NCBI GenBank assembly: GCA_964509205.1
Contig: CAZDVW010000001.1
Coordinates: forward strand, 95,245 to 159,244
Direction of reading: 5' to 3'
Length of the DNA stretch: 64,000 nt
From: Duodenibacillus sp964509205
GTDB lineage: Bacteria > Pseudomonadota > Gammaproteobacteria > Burkholderiales > Burkholderiaceae_F
Shown: positions 26,573 to 35,215 of the stretch, piece after piece
Layout: each line of letters begins with the position of its first letter
Position numbering within the stretch: position 1 is the first letter of the stretch
Position numbers and translations under genes: made by a program
Notes under the pieces: generated by a model
Databases searched by the model: none
The model's input: the letters and a program-made list of their open reading frames with translations, nothing else
What the model was told of the DNA's origin: nothing

Positions 26573-27153
26573 TGTACCTGCGAGATCGGATCATTTCATT
26601 TTGCGGACTCGGCGTACTTTTCATTTTAGTCAGTGCATCGGCCTACTACGCCATAAAAGCAACTTTCTCAGACGGCGTTTCAGAGCCGAACAAAGAATCT
26701 CCCGATTTTGCAACACGCGACTGCGTCATTACTGAATTTGATGCCGACGGATCCGCAAAAAACAGAATCTTCGCAGAGTACGTTGAACACTACTCGGACG
26801 GACGAAGCGTCAGTATTCGTCCGCGATTTGTCACATTGTCTCCTGATCAGCCTCAACTGAAAATATCGGCCAATACGGCCAGCACAACGGATGACGGAGA
26901 AACCATCGTCCTGACGGGAAATATCCTTCTGACTCGAGCAGGTGACAAAAAAACGGCTCCGATTCGCCTGACAACTTCGCACGCTGTCGTAAGACCCGAT
27001 GAACAGATCATCACAGGGGACGTCCCCATTCGCCTTGAGCACGGAGGAGACATCAGCACAGGCATTGGTTTTGCGTACGACAATGTCGAGCGCACAATTC
27101 GTCTCGATTCGGACGTCCGCACGTTTATCATGCCTAGGAATGAGCCCAATTAA
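26572..27153 (+). CDS. lptC: LPS export system protein LptC
   Basis: Bitopic inner-membrane component of the Lpt bridge that takes LPS from LptBFG and hands it to LptA. The 193 residues comprise an N-terminal anchor (about 10-27, LGVLFILVSASAYYAIKA) and a periplasmic beta-jellyroll domain with alternating strands (ITEFDADGSAKNRIFAEYVEHY). Sequence identity within the family is low, so the call leans on position between kdsC and lptA. Confidence 0.9.
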   Translation: MYLRDRIISFCGLGVLFILVSASAYYAIKATFSDGVSEPNKESPDFATRDCVITEFDADGSAKNRIFAEYVEHYSDGRSVSIRPRFVTLSPDQPQLKISANTASTTDDGETIVLTGNILLTRAGDKKTAPIRLTTSHAVVRPDEQIITGDVPIRLEHGGDISTGIGFAYDNVERTIRLDSDVRTFIMPRNEPN

Positions 27154-27177
27154 CTATCAATGTCTGTGGAAAAACTC

Positions 27178-27777
27178 ATGAGTCACTACTGGATTTGTCT
27201 CTTAGCTACTCTCATCGGATCCGCCGGTGTTGTTGCCCAGACCGGAGATCGAGAACAGCCCATTGAAATCGTTGCAGATTCTTTCAACGGCGACGAAGTT
27301 AATCAAAAGGCTGTCTATACAGGCAACGTTGAGATCCGCCAAGGCACGTTGCACGTAACCGGGGACAGAGCGGAGTTAAGCGCCGATGCCAAGGGATATC
27401 GGACGCTCGTCATCACAGGACGCCCCGTTCGCATGAAAGAGCGACGGGATCCAAAGACTCCCGGCATGGAAGAATGGATACACGCCAACGCGCTCAAGGC
27501 CGTTTACAGCGAAAAAACGGACCGCATCGTTTTGCAAAACAACGCCAAAATTGCTCGAAGTGAGAACGGCATCATTATGGATTCGACAGAAGGCGCCGTG
27601 ATTACATACGACTTATTGCACGCAACGAGCCGCGTCGAAGGAAGCCGCATCGGCAACAAGAAAACCCGAATCTCTGCTGTCCTCAGTCCTCGAAAAAAAG
27701 AACAGACAGTCGATAAATCGCCTTCGCATTCAAACGTTCCGCTCTTGAGAGAGGAAACGCAGCTTCGAAACAGATAA
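27178..27777 (+). CDS. lptA: LPS transport periplasmic protein LptA
   Basis: Periplasmic bridge protein that polymerises between LptC and LptD. With the ATG at 27178 (GGAA upstream) the protein has 199 residues and a clean signal peptide MSHYWICLLATLIGSAGVVAQ; an ATG at 27160 would add six residues. The OstA domain shows PIEIVADSFNGDEVNQKAVYTGNV and ITGRPVRMKERRD. The C-terminal about 30 residues are a basic, disordered tail. Confidence 0.94.
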   Translation: MSHYWICLLATLIGSAGVVAQTGDREQPIEIVADSFNGDEVNQKAVYTGNVEIRQGTLHVTGDRAELSADAKGYRTLVITGRPVRMKERRDPKTPGMEEWIHANALKAVYSEKTDRIVLQNNAKIARSENGIIMDSTEGAVITYDLLHATSRVEGSRIGNKKTRISAVLSPRKKEQTVDKSPSHSNVPLLREETQLRNR

Positions 27778-27805
27778 CTCACAACGAACAGGAAATTCCC
27801 GTTAC

Positions 27806-28573
27806 ATGGAAACAACAGTACCTTCATCCGGCACACACACGCTCAGAGCCCAAAGTCTCATGAAGCGATACGGCTCACGCACAGTCGTCAACGATGTTTC
27901 TTTTGATGTGAAAACAAGTGAAATTGTCGGATTGATGGGACCGAACGGAGCCGGAAAAACAACCAGTTTTTACATGGTCGTCGGACTTGTCCCGCCAAAC
28001 GGCGGAAAAATTTTCATCGATGACAAAGAGATCACTCACCTGCCGATTTACAAAAGAGCGCAACTTGGCGTTACTTATTTACCGCAGGAAGCCAGCGTCT
28101 TTCGCCGCCTTTCTGTGGAAGACAACATTCGCGCCATTTTGGAACTAAAGGAAGATAAAAACGGAAATCGGCTTTCTTCCAAGCAAATTGACGAAAAGCT
28201 TTCGCATTTGCTGAAGGATCTGCAAATTGAACACCTGCGTACAAACATGGCGCTTTCTCTTTCCGGAGGCGAAAGACGCCGAACAGAAATTGCCAGGGCT
28301 CTCGCCGCAGATCCCCAATTTATCCTGCTTGATGAACCCTTTGCCGGTGTTGATCCGATTGCCGTAAAAGAAATCAAGCGCATTGCCTGCTTTCTCAAAT
28401 CCAGAAAAATCGGCGTGTTGATTACGGATCACAATGTTCGCGAAACACTCGGAATTTGTGACCGCGCTTTCATCATCAACGAAGGCAAAGTTCTTGCCGA
28501 AGGCTCTCCGGATCAGATCGTCAGCAATCCGCTGGTTCGGGATATCTATCTCGGGCGCGATTTCCGCATGTAA
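27806..28573 (+). CDS. lptB: LPS export ABC transporter ATP-binding protein LptB
   Basis: ATPase powering LPS extraction with LptF and LptG, which are encoded about 23 kb away. Of 255 residues: Walker A GPNGAGKTT at about 45-53, Q-loop TYLPQEAS, signature LSGGERRRTEIARAL, Walker B FILLDEPFAGVD and the switch His in ITDHNVRET. rpoN follows 6 bases later. Confidence 0.97.
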   Translation: METTVPSSGTHTLRAQSLMKRYGSRTVVNDVSFDVKTSEIVGLMGPNGAGKTTSFYMVVGLVPPNGGKIFIDDKEITHLPIYKRAQLGVTYLPQEASVFRRLSVEDNIRAILELKEDKNGNRLSSKQIDEKLSHLLKDLQIEHLRTNMALSLSGGERRRTEIARALAADPQFILLDEPFAGVDPIAVKEIKRIACFLKSRKIGVLITDHNVRETLGICDRAFIINEGKVLAEGSPDQIVSNPLVRDIYLGRDFRM

Positions 28574-28579
28574 TTCGTC

Positions 28580-29995
28580 ATGTCGACTTCTTCTTTGCAA
28601 CTCGGCATCTCTCAAAAGCAAAAGCAGCTCACTAAACCGCTTTTGCTTGAGACGGCAAAATTGCTTGCGCTTTCTCGGGAAGGAATCAAGGAAAAAGTGG
28701 AAGAAGAACTGGCGAACAATCCCTTTTTAGAATGTACGGAAACCGCACCCGAAGAGTCCGTTTCTCCCGACCCGCTTCCTTTTGATGAACCTGCCGGCAT
28801 TGAAGCAGAATTTCCAGGTTCATCTTCCCTCGTAACCTGGAAGAAAACAACGAAGCGCATTGAAGCTGAGGAAGAGGAATCCGATCCGGCTGAATTTTTG
28901 AGTTATCCGGCAACGCTGCTGAATCATCTGACTCAGCAAATTAATCTTTTAGATCTGTCCGACGAAATCAAAAATCTTGCCCTTTGGATTGCCGGAAATC
29001 TAAACGAAGACGGTCTTTTGGATGACACTCTGGAATCCATCGCAAAAACCTGCCCAATCGCAGCTCAACCGGAAAAATGGCAAAAGGCGCTTGTCGCCGT
29101 TCAAGGTCTTGACCCGGCCGGAGTTGGGGCAACAAGTTTGCTTGAAGTTCTTTCTTTGCAACTTCAGCATGCTCCAAAGGATGAAAAGACCCCGTTTCGA
29201 GTCCTTGCCGACACGATTCTCCGAGACCATTCGAATCTGTTGCTGAAAAACGATAAAAAAAACATTGCAAAAATTTTGAATCGAGAGGAGGCAGAAGTGG
29301 GCGAAGCTCTCTCCCTGCTCTCGGCCCTCAACCCGCACCCGTGCGCGCGATTTTTTGATATTAAAGACAATCAAGTCGTTCCGGATTTCTCTGTTCGAAA
29401 AAAGGGACGCAATCTCGTTCTCCTTTTTCATGAAGACGATGTTGCCAAACTTCAATTCGACCAAAAGACGTATGCGCTTTTGCAAAAAGACAGACGAGAG
29501 AAACGTCAAGACATGGAGAACTTTGCGAAGAAAGCGAAATTCTTTCTTTTGGCGCTCTCACGAAGGAAAAAAACTCTCATCTCCATCGTGACTGCACTGT
29601 ACAAAGCGCAAGAACAATTTTTTATCAAAGGACCACGCTTTCTTGCTCCCCTTAGCATGCAAGAACTCGCTGACGCAACCGGTATTTCAAAATCAACTGT
29701 GAGCCGCGCCGTATCCGGAAAATACATTGAAACGCCTTTTGGTTTTTTCCCTCTGAAGCACTTTTTCTCAGTTGCCATTAAGACAAATTCTTCTGAAACC
29801 ATTGGTGCCACAAATGTGCGTGAACGTATCCGTCTCCTCATTGAAAAGGAAGATCCTCAACACCCACTAAGCGACAGTGAGATCACAAAGAAGTTGGGGG
29901 CCGAAGGCATCTGCGTTGCTCGCCGCACCGTCGCCAAGTATCGAGAAATGGAAAAAATCCCTGCCAAATCGGAGCGGATTCGTCTGCTCCCATAG
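28580..29995 (+). CDS. rpoN: RNA polymerase sigma-54 factor RpoN
   Basis: Alternative sigma factor requiring AAA+ activators such as NtrC. Region I at the N-terminus (LQLGISQKQKQLTKPLL), acidic region II, the core-binding domain (about 100-270), the HTH region (MQELADATGISKSTVSRAV) and the RpoN box ARRTVAKYRE near the C-terminus are all present. 471 residues. A consensus sigma-54 promoter in this same window, before the TAXI-TRAP operon, is a plausible target. Confidence 0.97.
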   Translation: MSTSSLQLGISQKQKQLTKPLLLETAKLLALSREGIKEKVEEELANNPFLECTETAPEESVSPDPLPFDEPAGIEAEFPGSSSLVTWKKTTKRIEAEEEESDPAEFLSYPATLLNHLTQQINLLDLSDEIKNLALWIAGNLNEDGLLDDTLESIAKTCPIAAQPEKWQKALVAVQGLDPAGVGATSLLEVLSLQLQHAPKDEKTPFRVLADTILRDHSNLLLKNDKKNIAKILNREEAEVGEALSLLSALNPHPCARFFDIKDNQVVPDFSVRKKGRNLVLLFHEDDVAKLQFDQKTYALLQKDRREKRQDMENFAKKAKFFLLALSRRKKTLISIVTALYKAQEQFFIKGPRFLAPLSMQELADATGISKSTVSRAVSGKYIETPFGFFPLKHFFSVAIKTNSSETIGATNVRERIRLLIEKEDPQHPLSDSEITKKLGAEGICVARRTVAKYREMEKIPAKSERIRLLP

Positions 29996-30076
29996 ATCAA
30001 AACCCGACAGGGGCAGAAAAATCATCTTCTACAGTTTCTATATACTCTTTACAGAGGAGAGATTTCATTTCTGACA

Positions 30077-30544
30077 ATGAACCACATTACAAAATTACTG
30101 AACCCTCGTGAGAACATTCTTCTCGAGGCAGAAGTCTCAAGCCGCAAACGCCTTTTCGAAGAAGCGGCCAAAGTTCTTTCTACTGCGGCCGGCGTTCCGG
30201 CTCAAAATGTTTTCGATGCGCTGATTGCCCGCGAAAAACTTGGATCAACCGGTCTCGGCCAGTTAGCGGCCATTCCGCATGCTCGAATCTGCGGCGTCGT
30301 GGATCCCTGTTTATGCCTGATACGCACCAGCGCACCAATTGACTTCGGCGGCCCGGCCCAGACCTCTGCTCAGTTATTTTTCATTATCGCCATTCCAGAG
30401 AACTCCCCGGAAGCCTACCTGGACATTCTCTCCGAAATTGCCAGCCTTCTGCAGGATTCCAATGCAAGAACAGCCCTGATGAAAGCGGAATCCCCCGGTG
30501 AAATCGTCACAGTCATTACTGATTGGGAACCTACAACACACTAG
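30077..30544 (+). CDS. ptsN: PTS IIA-like nitrogen-regulatory protein PtsN
   Basis: EIIA-Ntr phosphocarrier of the nitrogen PTS, regulating potassium transport and nitrogen-related functions according to phosphorylation. 155 residues with REKLGSTGLG and the phosphorylated histidine H68 in AAIPHAR. The hpf gene usually found between rpoN and ptsN, and the hprK gene usually found after ptsN in Burkholderiales, are both missing; rapZ follows at once (14 bases). Confidence 0.95.
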   Translation: MNHITKLLNPRENILLEAEVSSRKRLFEEAAKVLSTAAGVPAQNVFDALIAREKLGSTGLGQLAAIPHARICGVVDPCLCLIRTSAPIDFGGPAQTSAQLFFIIAIPENSPEAYLDILSEIASLLQDSNARTALMKAESPGEIVTVITDWEPTTH

Positions 30545-30558
30545 AGAGGACTTTTAAG

Positions 30559-31443
30559 ATGACAATCACTCATTCGCAAATGCGCCTTATCATCGTTACC
30601 GGACTTTCTGGATCTGGTAAGTCCGTCGCCATCCGTCAGTTGGAAGACAACGGTTACTACTGTTTGGACAACCTTCCGATTGATTTTCTCATTCCTGTTA
30701 TTGAACATCTCGGTCAACGCGGTATTGAACGAATCGCTGTTGCTGCGGATGCCCGAGGACTTGTCACCCCAGAGCAAATCATCCGGTGCTTCGAAATTCT
30801 CCGAGGAAAGAATGTCGATCTCCGTATTCTTTTTCTGACAGCTTCCAACACAGAACTTGTCAAGCGTTTTTCCGAAACACGACGTCGTCATCCGCTTTTG
30901 GTCCAGCGCGGAACGGAAACCGAGCAAACTCTTTCTGAGGCCATCCGTACAGAGCGGGATCTGCTTTCTCCCATTGTCGAACTCGCCCACGTGATTGACA
31001 CAACTCGAGTACTGCCTAATACACTTCGCAGTTGGGTATCAGAATTTGCCGGGATTCCAGCCTCTTCGATGACGCTTGCCTTTGAAAGCTTCGCTTTTAA
31101 ACACGGCATTCCGGTTGCGGCCGATCTCGTATTCGATGTCAGAAATCTTCCAAACCCCTTCTACGATGAATCGTTGCGCTTACTGACTGGGTTAGACAAA
31201 CCCGTTGCAGACTTTTTGGATTCAAAGCCGGAAGTTCAAGACATGCTTCAGGACATTGTCCACTTTATTGAGAAATGGCTTCCCTCCTTTGAGCAACAAA
31301 ATCGCCATTACTTAACCATTGCGATTGGGTGCACAGGCGGTCAACACCGCAGCGTCTACATCGCCGATCAACTCGCCAAAATCTTTCGGCAAAAAGTCAC
31401 CACAGTCATCCGTCACCGCCGTCTGACGAATAAACCAACGTAA
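30559..31443 (+). CDS. rapZ: RNase adapter protein RapZ (P-loop)
   Basis: P-loop protein that in E. coli guides RNase E to GlmZ RNA and so controls glucosamine-6-phosphate synthase. With the ATG at 30559 (AGAGAGGA upstream) it has 294 residues: Walker A GLSGSGKS at 15-22, DNLP, and the C-terminal GCTGGQHRSVYIAD. The frame opens earlier inside ptsN, but that part is foreign to the family. It ends the kdsD-to-rapZ cluster. Confidence 0.95.
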   Translation: MTITHSQMRLIIVTGLSGSGKSVAIRQLEDNGYYCLDNLPIDFLIPVIEHLGQRGIERIAVAADARGLVTPEQIIRCFEILRGKNVDLRILFLTASNTELVKRFSETRRRHPLLVQRGTETEQTLSEAIRTERDLLSPIVELAHVIDTTRVLPNTLRSWVSEFAGIPASSMTLAFESFAFKHGIPVAADLVFDVRNLPNPFYDESLRLLTGLDKPVADFLDSKPEVQDMLQDIVHFIEKWLPSFEQQNRHYLTIAIGCTGGQHRSVYIADQLAKIFRQKVTTVIRHRRLTNKPT

Positions 31444-31458
31444 GCACTCTCGGTTCTC

Positions 31459-31496
31459 AAAAAAACTGCATTTTCTTTTCTTCAAAGAAAATGCAG
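31459..31496 (-). terminator. Rho-independent terminator of trpB2
   Basis: Perfect 13-bp stem CTGCATTTTCTTT/AAAGAAAATGCAG (31466-31478 with 31484-31496). On the minus strand it is followed by seven T residues, so it terminates the trpB2 transcript; it also faces the end of rapZ. Confidence 0.85.
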
Positions 31497-31536
31497 CGAC
31501 TGAAAAAAGTTCGTCAAAATATCTGCGATCTAACGA

Positions 31537-32910
31537 TCAGCTTAGGTCCACCTTCGGCATCTTGGCAAAACTCGCCTCAAGTTCTTCATCTGTCGGAATA
31601 TTGTCTGACATCTGACCATCATTAAACCGCTGATAGGCACTCATATCAAAATATCCTGTTCCAGTCAGACAGAAAAGAATCACCTTTTCTTCACCCGTTT
31701 CCTTGCACCGCAAGGCTTCGTCCATCGCTACCTTAATCGCATGACTGCTCTCGGGAGCGGGAAGAATGCCCTCACAGCGGGCAAATCGTTCTGCCGCAGC
31801 AAACACCGATGTCTGTTCAACGGCTTGGGCCTCAATTAACCCGTCGGCATAAAGTTGAGAAATAATGGAACTCATTCCGTGATAACGCAACCCACCCGCG
31901 TGGCTAGGCGACGGAATAAAACTCGATCCGAGCGTATACATCTTCTGCAACGGGCAAACTCGTCCCGTATCACAGAAGTCATAAGCGTAACGACCGCGCG
32001 TAAGACTCGGGCAACTTGCCGGTTCAACCGCAATGATGCGGCAGTCGAGATTGCCTTTAATCTTTTCCCCGACAAACGGGCTGATCAATCCACCTAAATT
32101 GGAACCGCCGCCGGCACATCCGATAACGACATCCGGCACAAGACCATACCGTTCAAGCGCCGCTTTTGCCTCCAGTCCAACAACCGTCTGATGCAACAGC
32201 ACCTGCGAGAGAACAGATCCGAGAACATACCGATAACCCTCGCGGCTGACAGCCGATTCAACAGCTTCTGAAATCGCGCAACCGAGGCTTCCAGTCGTAC
32301 CTGGAAATTCTTCCAGCATTTTGCGACCAACGTTTGTCGTATTCGATGGCGAAGGCGTCACAGTCGCACCAAATGTTCGCATAACTTCTTTGCGTTGCGG
32401 TTTCTGTTCATACGAGCACTTCACCATGAAAACATTGCAGTCCAACCCTAAATAGGCACAAGCCATTGAAAGCGCCGTGCCCCACTGCCCGGCTCCGGTC
32501 TCCGTCGTCACGCCTTTCAATCCCTGCTTCTTGGCATAGTAAGCCTGAGCAATGGCCGAATTCAGTTTGTGGCTTCCTGACGTATTTTGCCCTTCGAACT
32601 TATAGTAAATTTTGGCAGGTGTTCCAAGCGCCTTCTCAAGGCAGTAGGCTCGCGTCAACGGTGACGGGCGATACATCTTGTAAAAATCGAGAACCTCCCC
32701 CGGTATATCAATCCAAGGATTGGTTACATCCAGTTCCTGGGCAACAAGTTCCTCACAGAAGACATGATTCAACTCTTCGGCCGTCACAGGTTTGTGCGTT
32801 GTCGGATTCAGAAGAGGAGCAGGCTTATTTTTCATGTCTGCCCGCAAGTTGTACCACGCTGTCGGGATCTCGTCTTCGCTCAAGTATGTCTTGTACGGAA
32901 TCTTTTCCAT
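31537..32910 (-). CDS. trpB2: Tryptophan synthase beta chain, TrpB2 type
   Basis: PLP-dependent enzyme joining indole and serine to give tryptophan. The 457-residue length, long N-terminal extension and wording of the PLP-lysine motif (SGSHKLNSA, K115) are those of the TrpB2 class, which usually acts without a tight TrpA partner and is thought to salvage indole. Other motifs: ETGAGQWG, the phosphate loop CAGGGSNLGG, and the C-terminal LFCLTGTGYFD. No trpA is in the window. A ribosome-mediated attenuator with a Trp-rich leader peptide lies directly upstream, and trpS is the next gene upstream on the same strand. Confidence 0.93.
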   Translation of the reverse strand: MEKIPYKTYLSEDEIPTAWYNLRADMKNKPAPLLNPTTHKPVTAEELNHVFCEELVAQELDVTNPWIDIPGEVLDFYKMYRPSPLTRAYCLEKALGTPAKIYYKFEGQNTSGSHKLNSAIAQAYYAKKQGLKGVTTETGAGQWGTALSMACAYLGLDCNVFMVKCSYEQKPQRKEVMRTFGATVTPSPSNTTNVGRKMLEEFPGTTGSLGCAISEAVESAVSREGYRYVLGSVLSQVLLHQTVVGLEAKAALERYGLVPDVVIGCAGGGSNLGGLISPFVGEKIKGNLDCRIIAVEPASCPSLTRGRYAYDFCDTGRVCPLQKMYTLGSSFIPSPSHAGGLRYHGMSSIISQLYADGLIEAQAVEQTSVFAAAERFARCEGILPAPESSHAIKVAMDEALRCKETGEEKVILFCLTGTGYFDMSAYQRFNDGQMSDNIPTDEELEASFAKMPKVDLS

Positions 32911-32941
32911 AGCGGTCTCCTTTTAAATCTTATTTCGGCAT

Positions 32942-32976
32942 AAAAAAACGGACTGAAAGACATTCTTTCAATCCGT
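32942..32976 (-). terminator. Attenuator terminator in the trpB2 leader
   Basis: 12-bp stem (ACGGATTGAAAG with CTTTCAGTCCGT on the minus strand; one G-T pair), short loop AATGT, then seven T residues. It lies 31 bases upstream of the trpB2 start. Its upstream arm can pair instead with an upstream segment at 33015-33024. Confidence 0.88.
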
Positions 32977-33025
32977 CAGCTAAAAAAATCGGTTTGTCGA
33001 AAACAGCAACAAGCGCTGACGGATA

Positions 33026-33073
33026 TTACCGCCAGAGCCACCAGCCAAAAAATTTATTCTCGATAAGCCTCAT
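33026..33073 (-). CDS. Trp-rich leader peptide of the trpB2 attenuator
   Basis: A 15-codon frame ATG...TAA encoding MRLIENKFFGWWLWR. Three of the last five codons before the stop are Trp (TGG TGG CTC TGG CGG). The Trp codons lie in segment 1 of the attenuator and the stop codon falls just before segment 2, as expected for translation-coupled attenuation. The Shine-Dalgarno is weak: only GGAG about 20 bases upstream. Too short for ordinary gene finders. Confidence 0.8.
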   Translation of the reverse strand: MRLIENKFFGWWLWR

Positions 33074-33144
33074 AGTGCTGTGTACTGTATCAAACTCCGC
33101 TTAGACCTGCAAGCGGAAAAAGCAATCCCTCTGAGAAAATTTTC

Positions 33145-34449
33145 TTATTGCGCTTGCTTCATGTCAGAAATTGCGCTGCAGACATCCTCCTCTTTGACTC
33201 CATCGGCCAAAGACGCATACTGCAAAAACTTTTCCGACCAGCCTTTTTTCATCTCAGCAATCATCATTCCTGCTTCTTTCCCGCTGGCAAATGCCTTTGA
33301 CTGCAACAGAATCGCTCCGGAGGAATTCGCCAACTTGAAGTAGAACTTTCCGTCCGCCTCGCGATACTGCTTGAAAGCGGCCGTCCCTTTTTTCTTTCCG
33401 CTCCCTGCTGTCTTGCTCACTTGTCCAATGACATGGAAATGCCGCAAACCGACTGCTTCCCGAAGCTCCTCTAAGAACGGAGTGGAGATTTTGCGAGCTT
33501 TTTCCGCCCCCGCACAAAGAATGTCTTCCAACTCTTTCGGATGTTCCATGTAATACGCGTATTTCTCACGCATCGGGCCAATTTCATTCTCAATCTGAGC
33601 CACAACCCGTTTTTTTGCCTCTCCCCAGCCAAGACCTTCCTGAAGATCTTTGCGGAACGATTCCTTTTCTGCGGCCGAAGCGAATGCATCAAAAATTTGC
33701 GTCAATGACGTACTCTGCGGGTCTTTCGGCTCTCCGGGGAGACGGCTGTCCGTAACAACGCGGCTGATTGCCTCTTCCAAGGCTGCCCTTCCGCCCTCAA
33801 AAAGCGGAATGACGTTGTTATAACTCTTGCTCATCTTGCGCCCGTCTAATCCCGGAAGAATCGCAACTTCTTCATCGACTTGCTCATAGGGAAGCACGAA
33901 GAAATCCTTTTTTCCGAGTCCGTACAGATTATTAAACCGCACGGCAATATCACGCGCCATTTCAAGGTGCTGAATTTGGTCCTTTCCAACCGGAACAAGA
34001 TTGGCGTTAAACATCAGAATATCTGCCGCCATCAGGATCGGATAACAGAAGAGCCCCATGGATACGCCGGCATCCGGATCCTCTCCCGAAACAGCGTTCG
34101 CCTCCACAAATGCTTTATAGGCGTGAGCCCGATTCATCAACCCTTTGGAACAAACGCAATTGAGCAACCAATTGAGAACGGGAATCTCCGGAATGTCGCT
34201 TTGGCGGTAAAACGTGCAACGATCCGGATCAAGTCCGGCCGCAAGCCAGCTTGCCGCAATTTGCATACGGCTTCTTTCAATTCGATCCGCGTTCTGACAC
34301 TTAATGAGCGCATGCAAATCCGCCATGAAGAAAAAACTCTCGACATCGGGCTTTCTTGAGGCCTGAATACAGGGCCGGATTGCTCCGCAGTAATTTCCCA
34401 AATGCAAGGTTCCCGTTGTATTGATTCCAGTGAGTACCCGTACAGTCAT
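33145..34449 (-). CDS. trpS: Tryptophanyl-tRNA synthetase with C-terminal DUF1508-like extension
   Basis: Class I synthetase charging tRNA-Trp. The HIGH-type motif is TLHLGNY (14-20) and the KMSKS motif is intact near residue 210. The core ends near residue 345; the extra about 60 residues (DGKFYFKLANSSGAILLQSK, then ASGKEAGMMIAEMKKG) fit the YegP/DUF1508 fold, a small beta-rich domain of unknown role. The 434-residue length is therefore longer than E. coli TrpRS (334). It lies upstream of the trpB2 attenuator on the same strand; a 7-bp hairpin (TCCGCTT/AAGCGGA) lies in the gap. Confidence 0.93.
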   Translation of the reverse strand: MTVRVLTGINTTGTLHLGNYCGAIRPCIQASRKPDVESFFFMADLHALIKCQNADRIERSRMQIAASWLAAGLDPDRCTFYRQSDIPEIPVLNWLLNCVCSKGLMNRAHAYKAFVEANAVSGEDPDAGVSMGLFCYPILMAADILMFNANLVPVGKDQIQHLEMARDIAVRFNNLYGLGKKDFFVLPYEQVDEEVAILPGLDGRKMSKSYNNVIPLFEGGRAALEEAISRVVTDSRLPGEPKDPQSTSLTQIFDAFASAAEKESFRKDLQEGLGWGEAKKRVVAQIENEIGPMREKYAYYMEHPKELEDILCAGAEKARKISTPFLEELREAVGLRHFHVIGQVSKTAGSGKKKGTAAFKQYREADGKFYFKLANSSGAILLQSKAFASGKEAGMMIAEMKKGWSEKFLQYASLADGVKEEDVCSAISDMKQAQ

Positions 34450-34521
34450 TTTGCTTCTCCTTCATCATTCTGGCGGAGCGACACTCTAGCAAAGTTTATC
34501 GACAAGACCGAAGAAATCGCT

Positions 34522-35208
34522 ATGATTACACGTGTTTCAAACTACTTTTGGTATAGGCCGATGGTTTCTCGACGGTTGCTTGTTCTTTCAACTTTCGCCG
34601 GCTTTTGCCTGCCGCTTTCGGCAGCAGAACCTTCCTATCTTGAGTTAAAAACGCCATTTCCGAATGCCGATAGGACGCTGATTAAAATTTTCTCCTACGA
34701 TTGTCCGTTCTGTTATCGTTACGACAAAACCATTGACCCATGGCTTCGGGAAACTGTTTGCAAGGATGCTAATCTGCAGTTTGTTCCCGTCTTTTTGGAA
34801 AGTCGCGCAACATACGGTTCAACGGCAGCTCTTTTCCTGGCTCTTTGTCAGGCTGAAGACAGAAAAAACGGGCACGACATCACAGATTCTCAAAGCCTTT
34901 TTGCTCGAGCAAAAGACGCCCTTTACTTCGCCTACCTCAAAAAGAAGGAGCGATGGCAAGGCGGGGAAAAAGACTTTATCCAAACGCTTTCTGAAGCGAC
35001 GGGAATTTCTGCCGATATCTTTGCTCGACGCCGAAGCGATCCCGATGTACTTGTCATTCGAACGGCTTGGGCGCCATCGAAAGAAGCTGGCTCGATCCAG
35101 GGCATTCCTGCCTATGTCGTCAACGGCAAATACCTCATTCTCAACAAAGCTGTCCGTTCAAAGTCTGTTTTAGCTGATTTGATCTCTGAGTTATCTGCCA
35201 AGTCCTAG
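34522..35208 (+). CDS. DsbA-family thiol:disulfide oxidoreductase, DsbL-like (CPFC active site)
   Basis: Periplasmic thioredoxin-fold oxidase that introduces disulfides into exported proteins. The active site CPFC lies in IFSYDCPFCYRYDK, the same dipeptide as DsbL rather than the CPHC of DsbA; the cis-proline loop is GIPAYVVNG. A signal peptide ends at LPLSAAEPS. The start is uncertain: the ATG at 34522 has a weak GAAGAA site, the ATG at 34561 gives a tidier signal peptide. A DsbI-like partner follows after 7 bases. In related bacteria such a pair serves arylsulfate sulfotransferase, which is not in this window. Confidence 0.85.
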   Translation: MITRVSNYFWYRPMVSRRLLVLSTFAGFCLPLSAAEPSYLELKTPFPNADRTLIKIFSYDCPFCYRYDKTIDPWLRETVCKDANLQFVPVFLESRATYGSTAALFLALCQAEDRKNGHDITDSQSLFARAKDALYFAYLKKKERWQGGEKDFIQTLSEATGISADIFARRRSDPDVLVIRTAWAPSKEAGSIQGIPAYVVNGKYLILNKAVRSKSVLADLISELSAKS

Positions 35209-35215
35209 AGAACCC

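Larger units (their letters stand above)
32942..33073 (-). promoter_or_regulatory. Ribosome-mediated tryptophan attenuator of trpB2
   Basis: Minus-strand leader with four ordered segments. Segment 1 (GCTGGTGG, 33038-33045) contains two adjacent Trp codons and pairs over all 8 bases (two G-U) with CCGTCAGC of segment 2. Segment 2 (ATCCGTCAGC, 33015-33024) pairs perfectly over 10 bases with segment 3 (GCTGACGGAT, 32971-32980), forming the antiterminator. The downstream part of segment 3 pairs with segment 4, forming the terminator with its T tract. A ribosome stalled at the Trp codons would cover segment 1 and favour the antiterminator. This is the textbook trp architecture, here for a TrpB2 gene. 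Confidence 0.85.

Noticed and set aside
33091..33119. Promoter TTGCAG-N17-TACAGT directly before the trpB2 leader peptide
   Set aside because: Spacing is right but it would start transcription only a few bases before the leader ATG, leaving no room for ribosome binding; read-through from trpS remains possible, so I do not call it.
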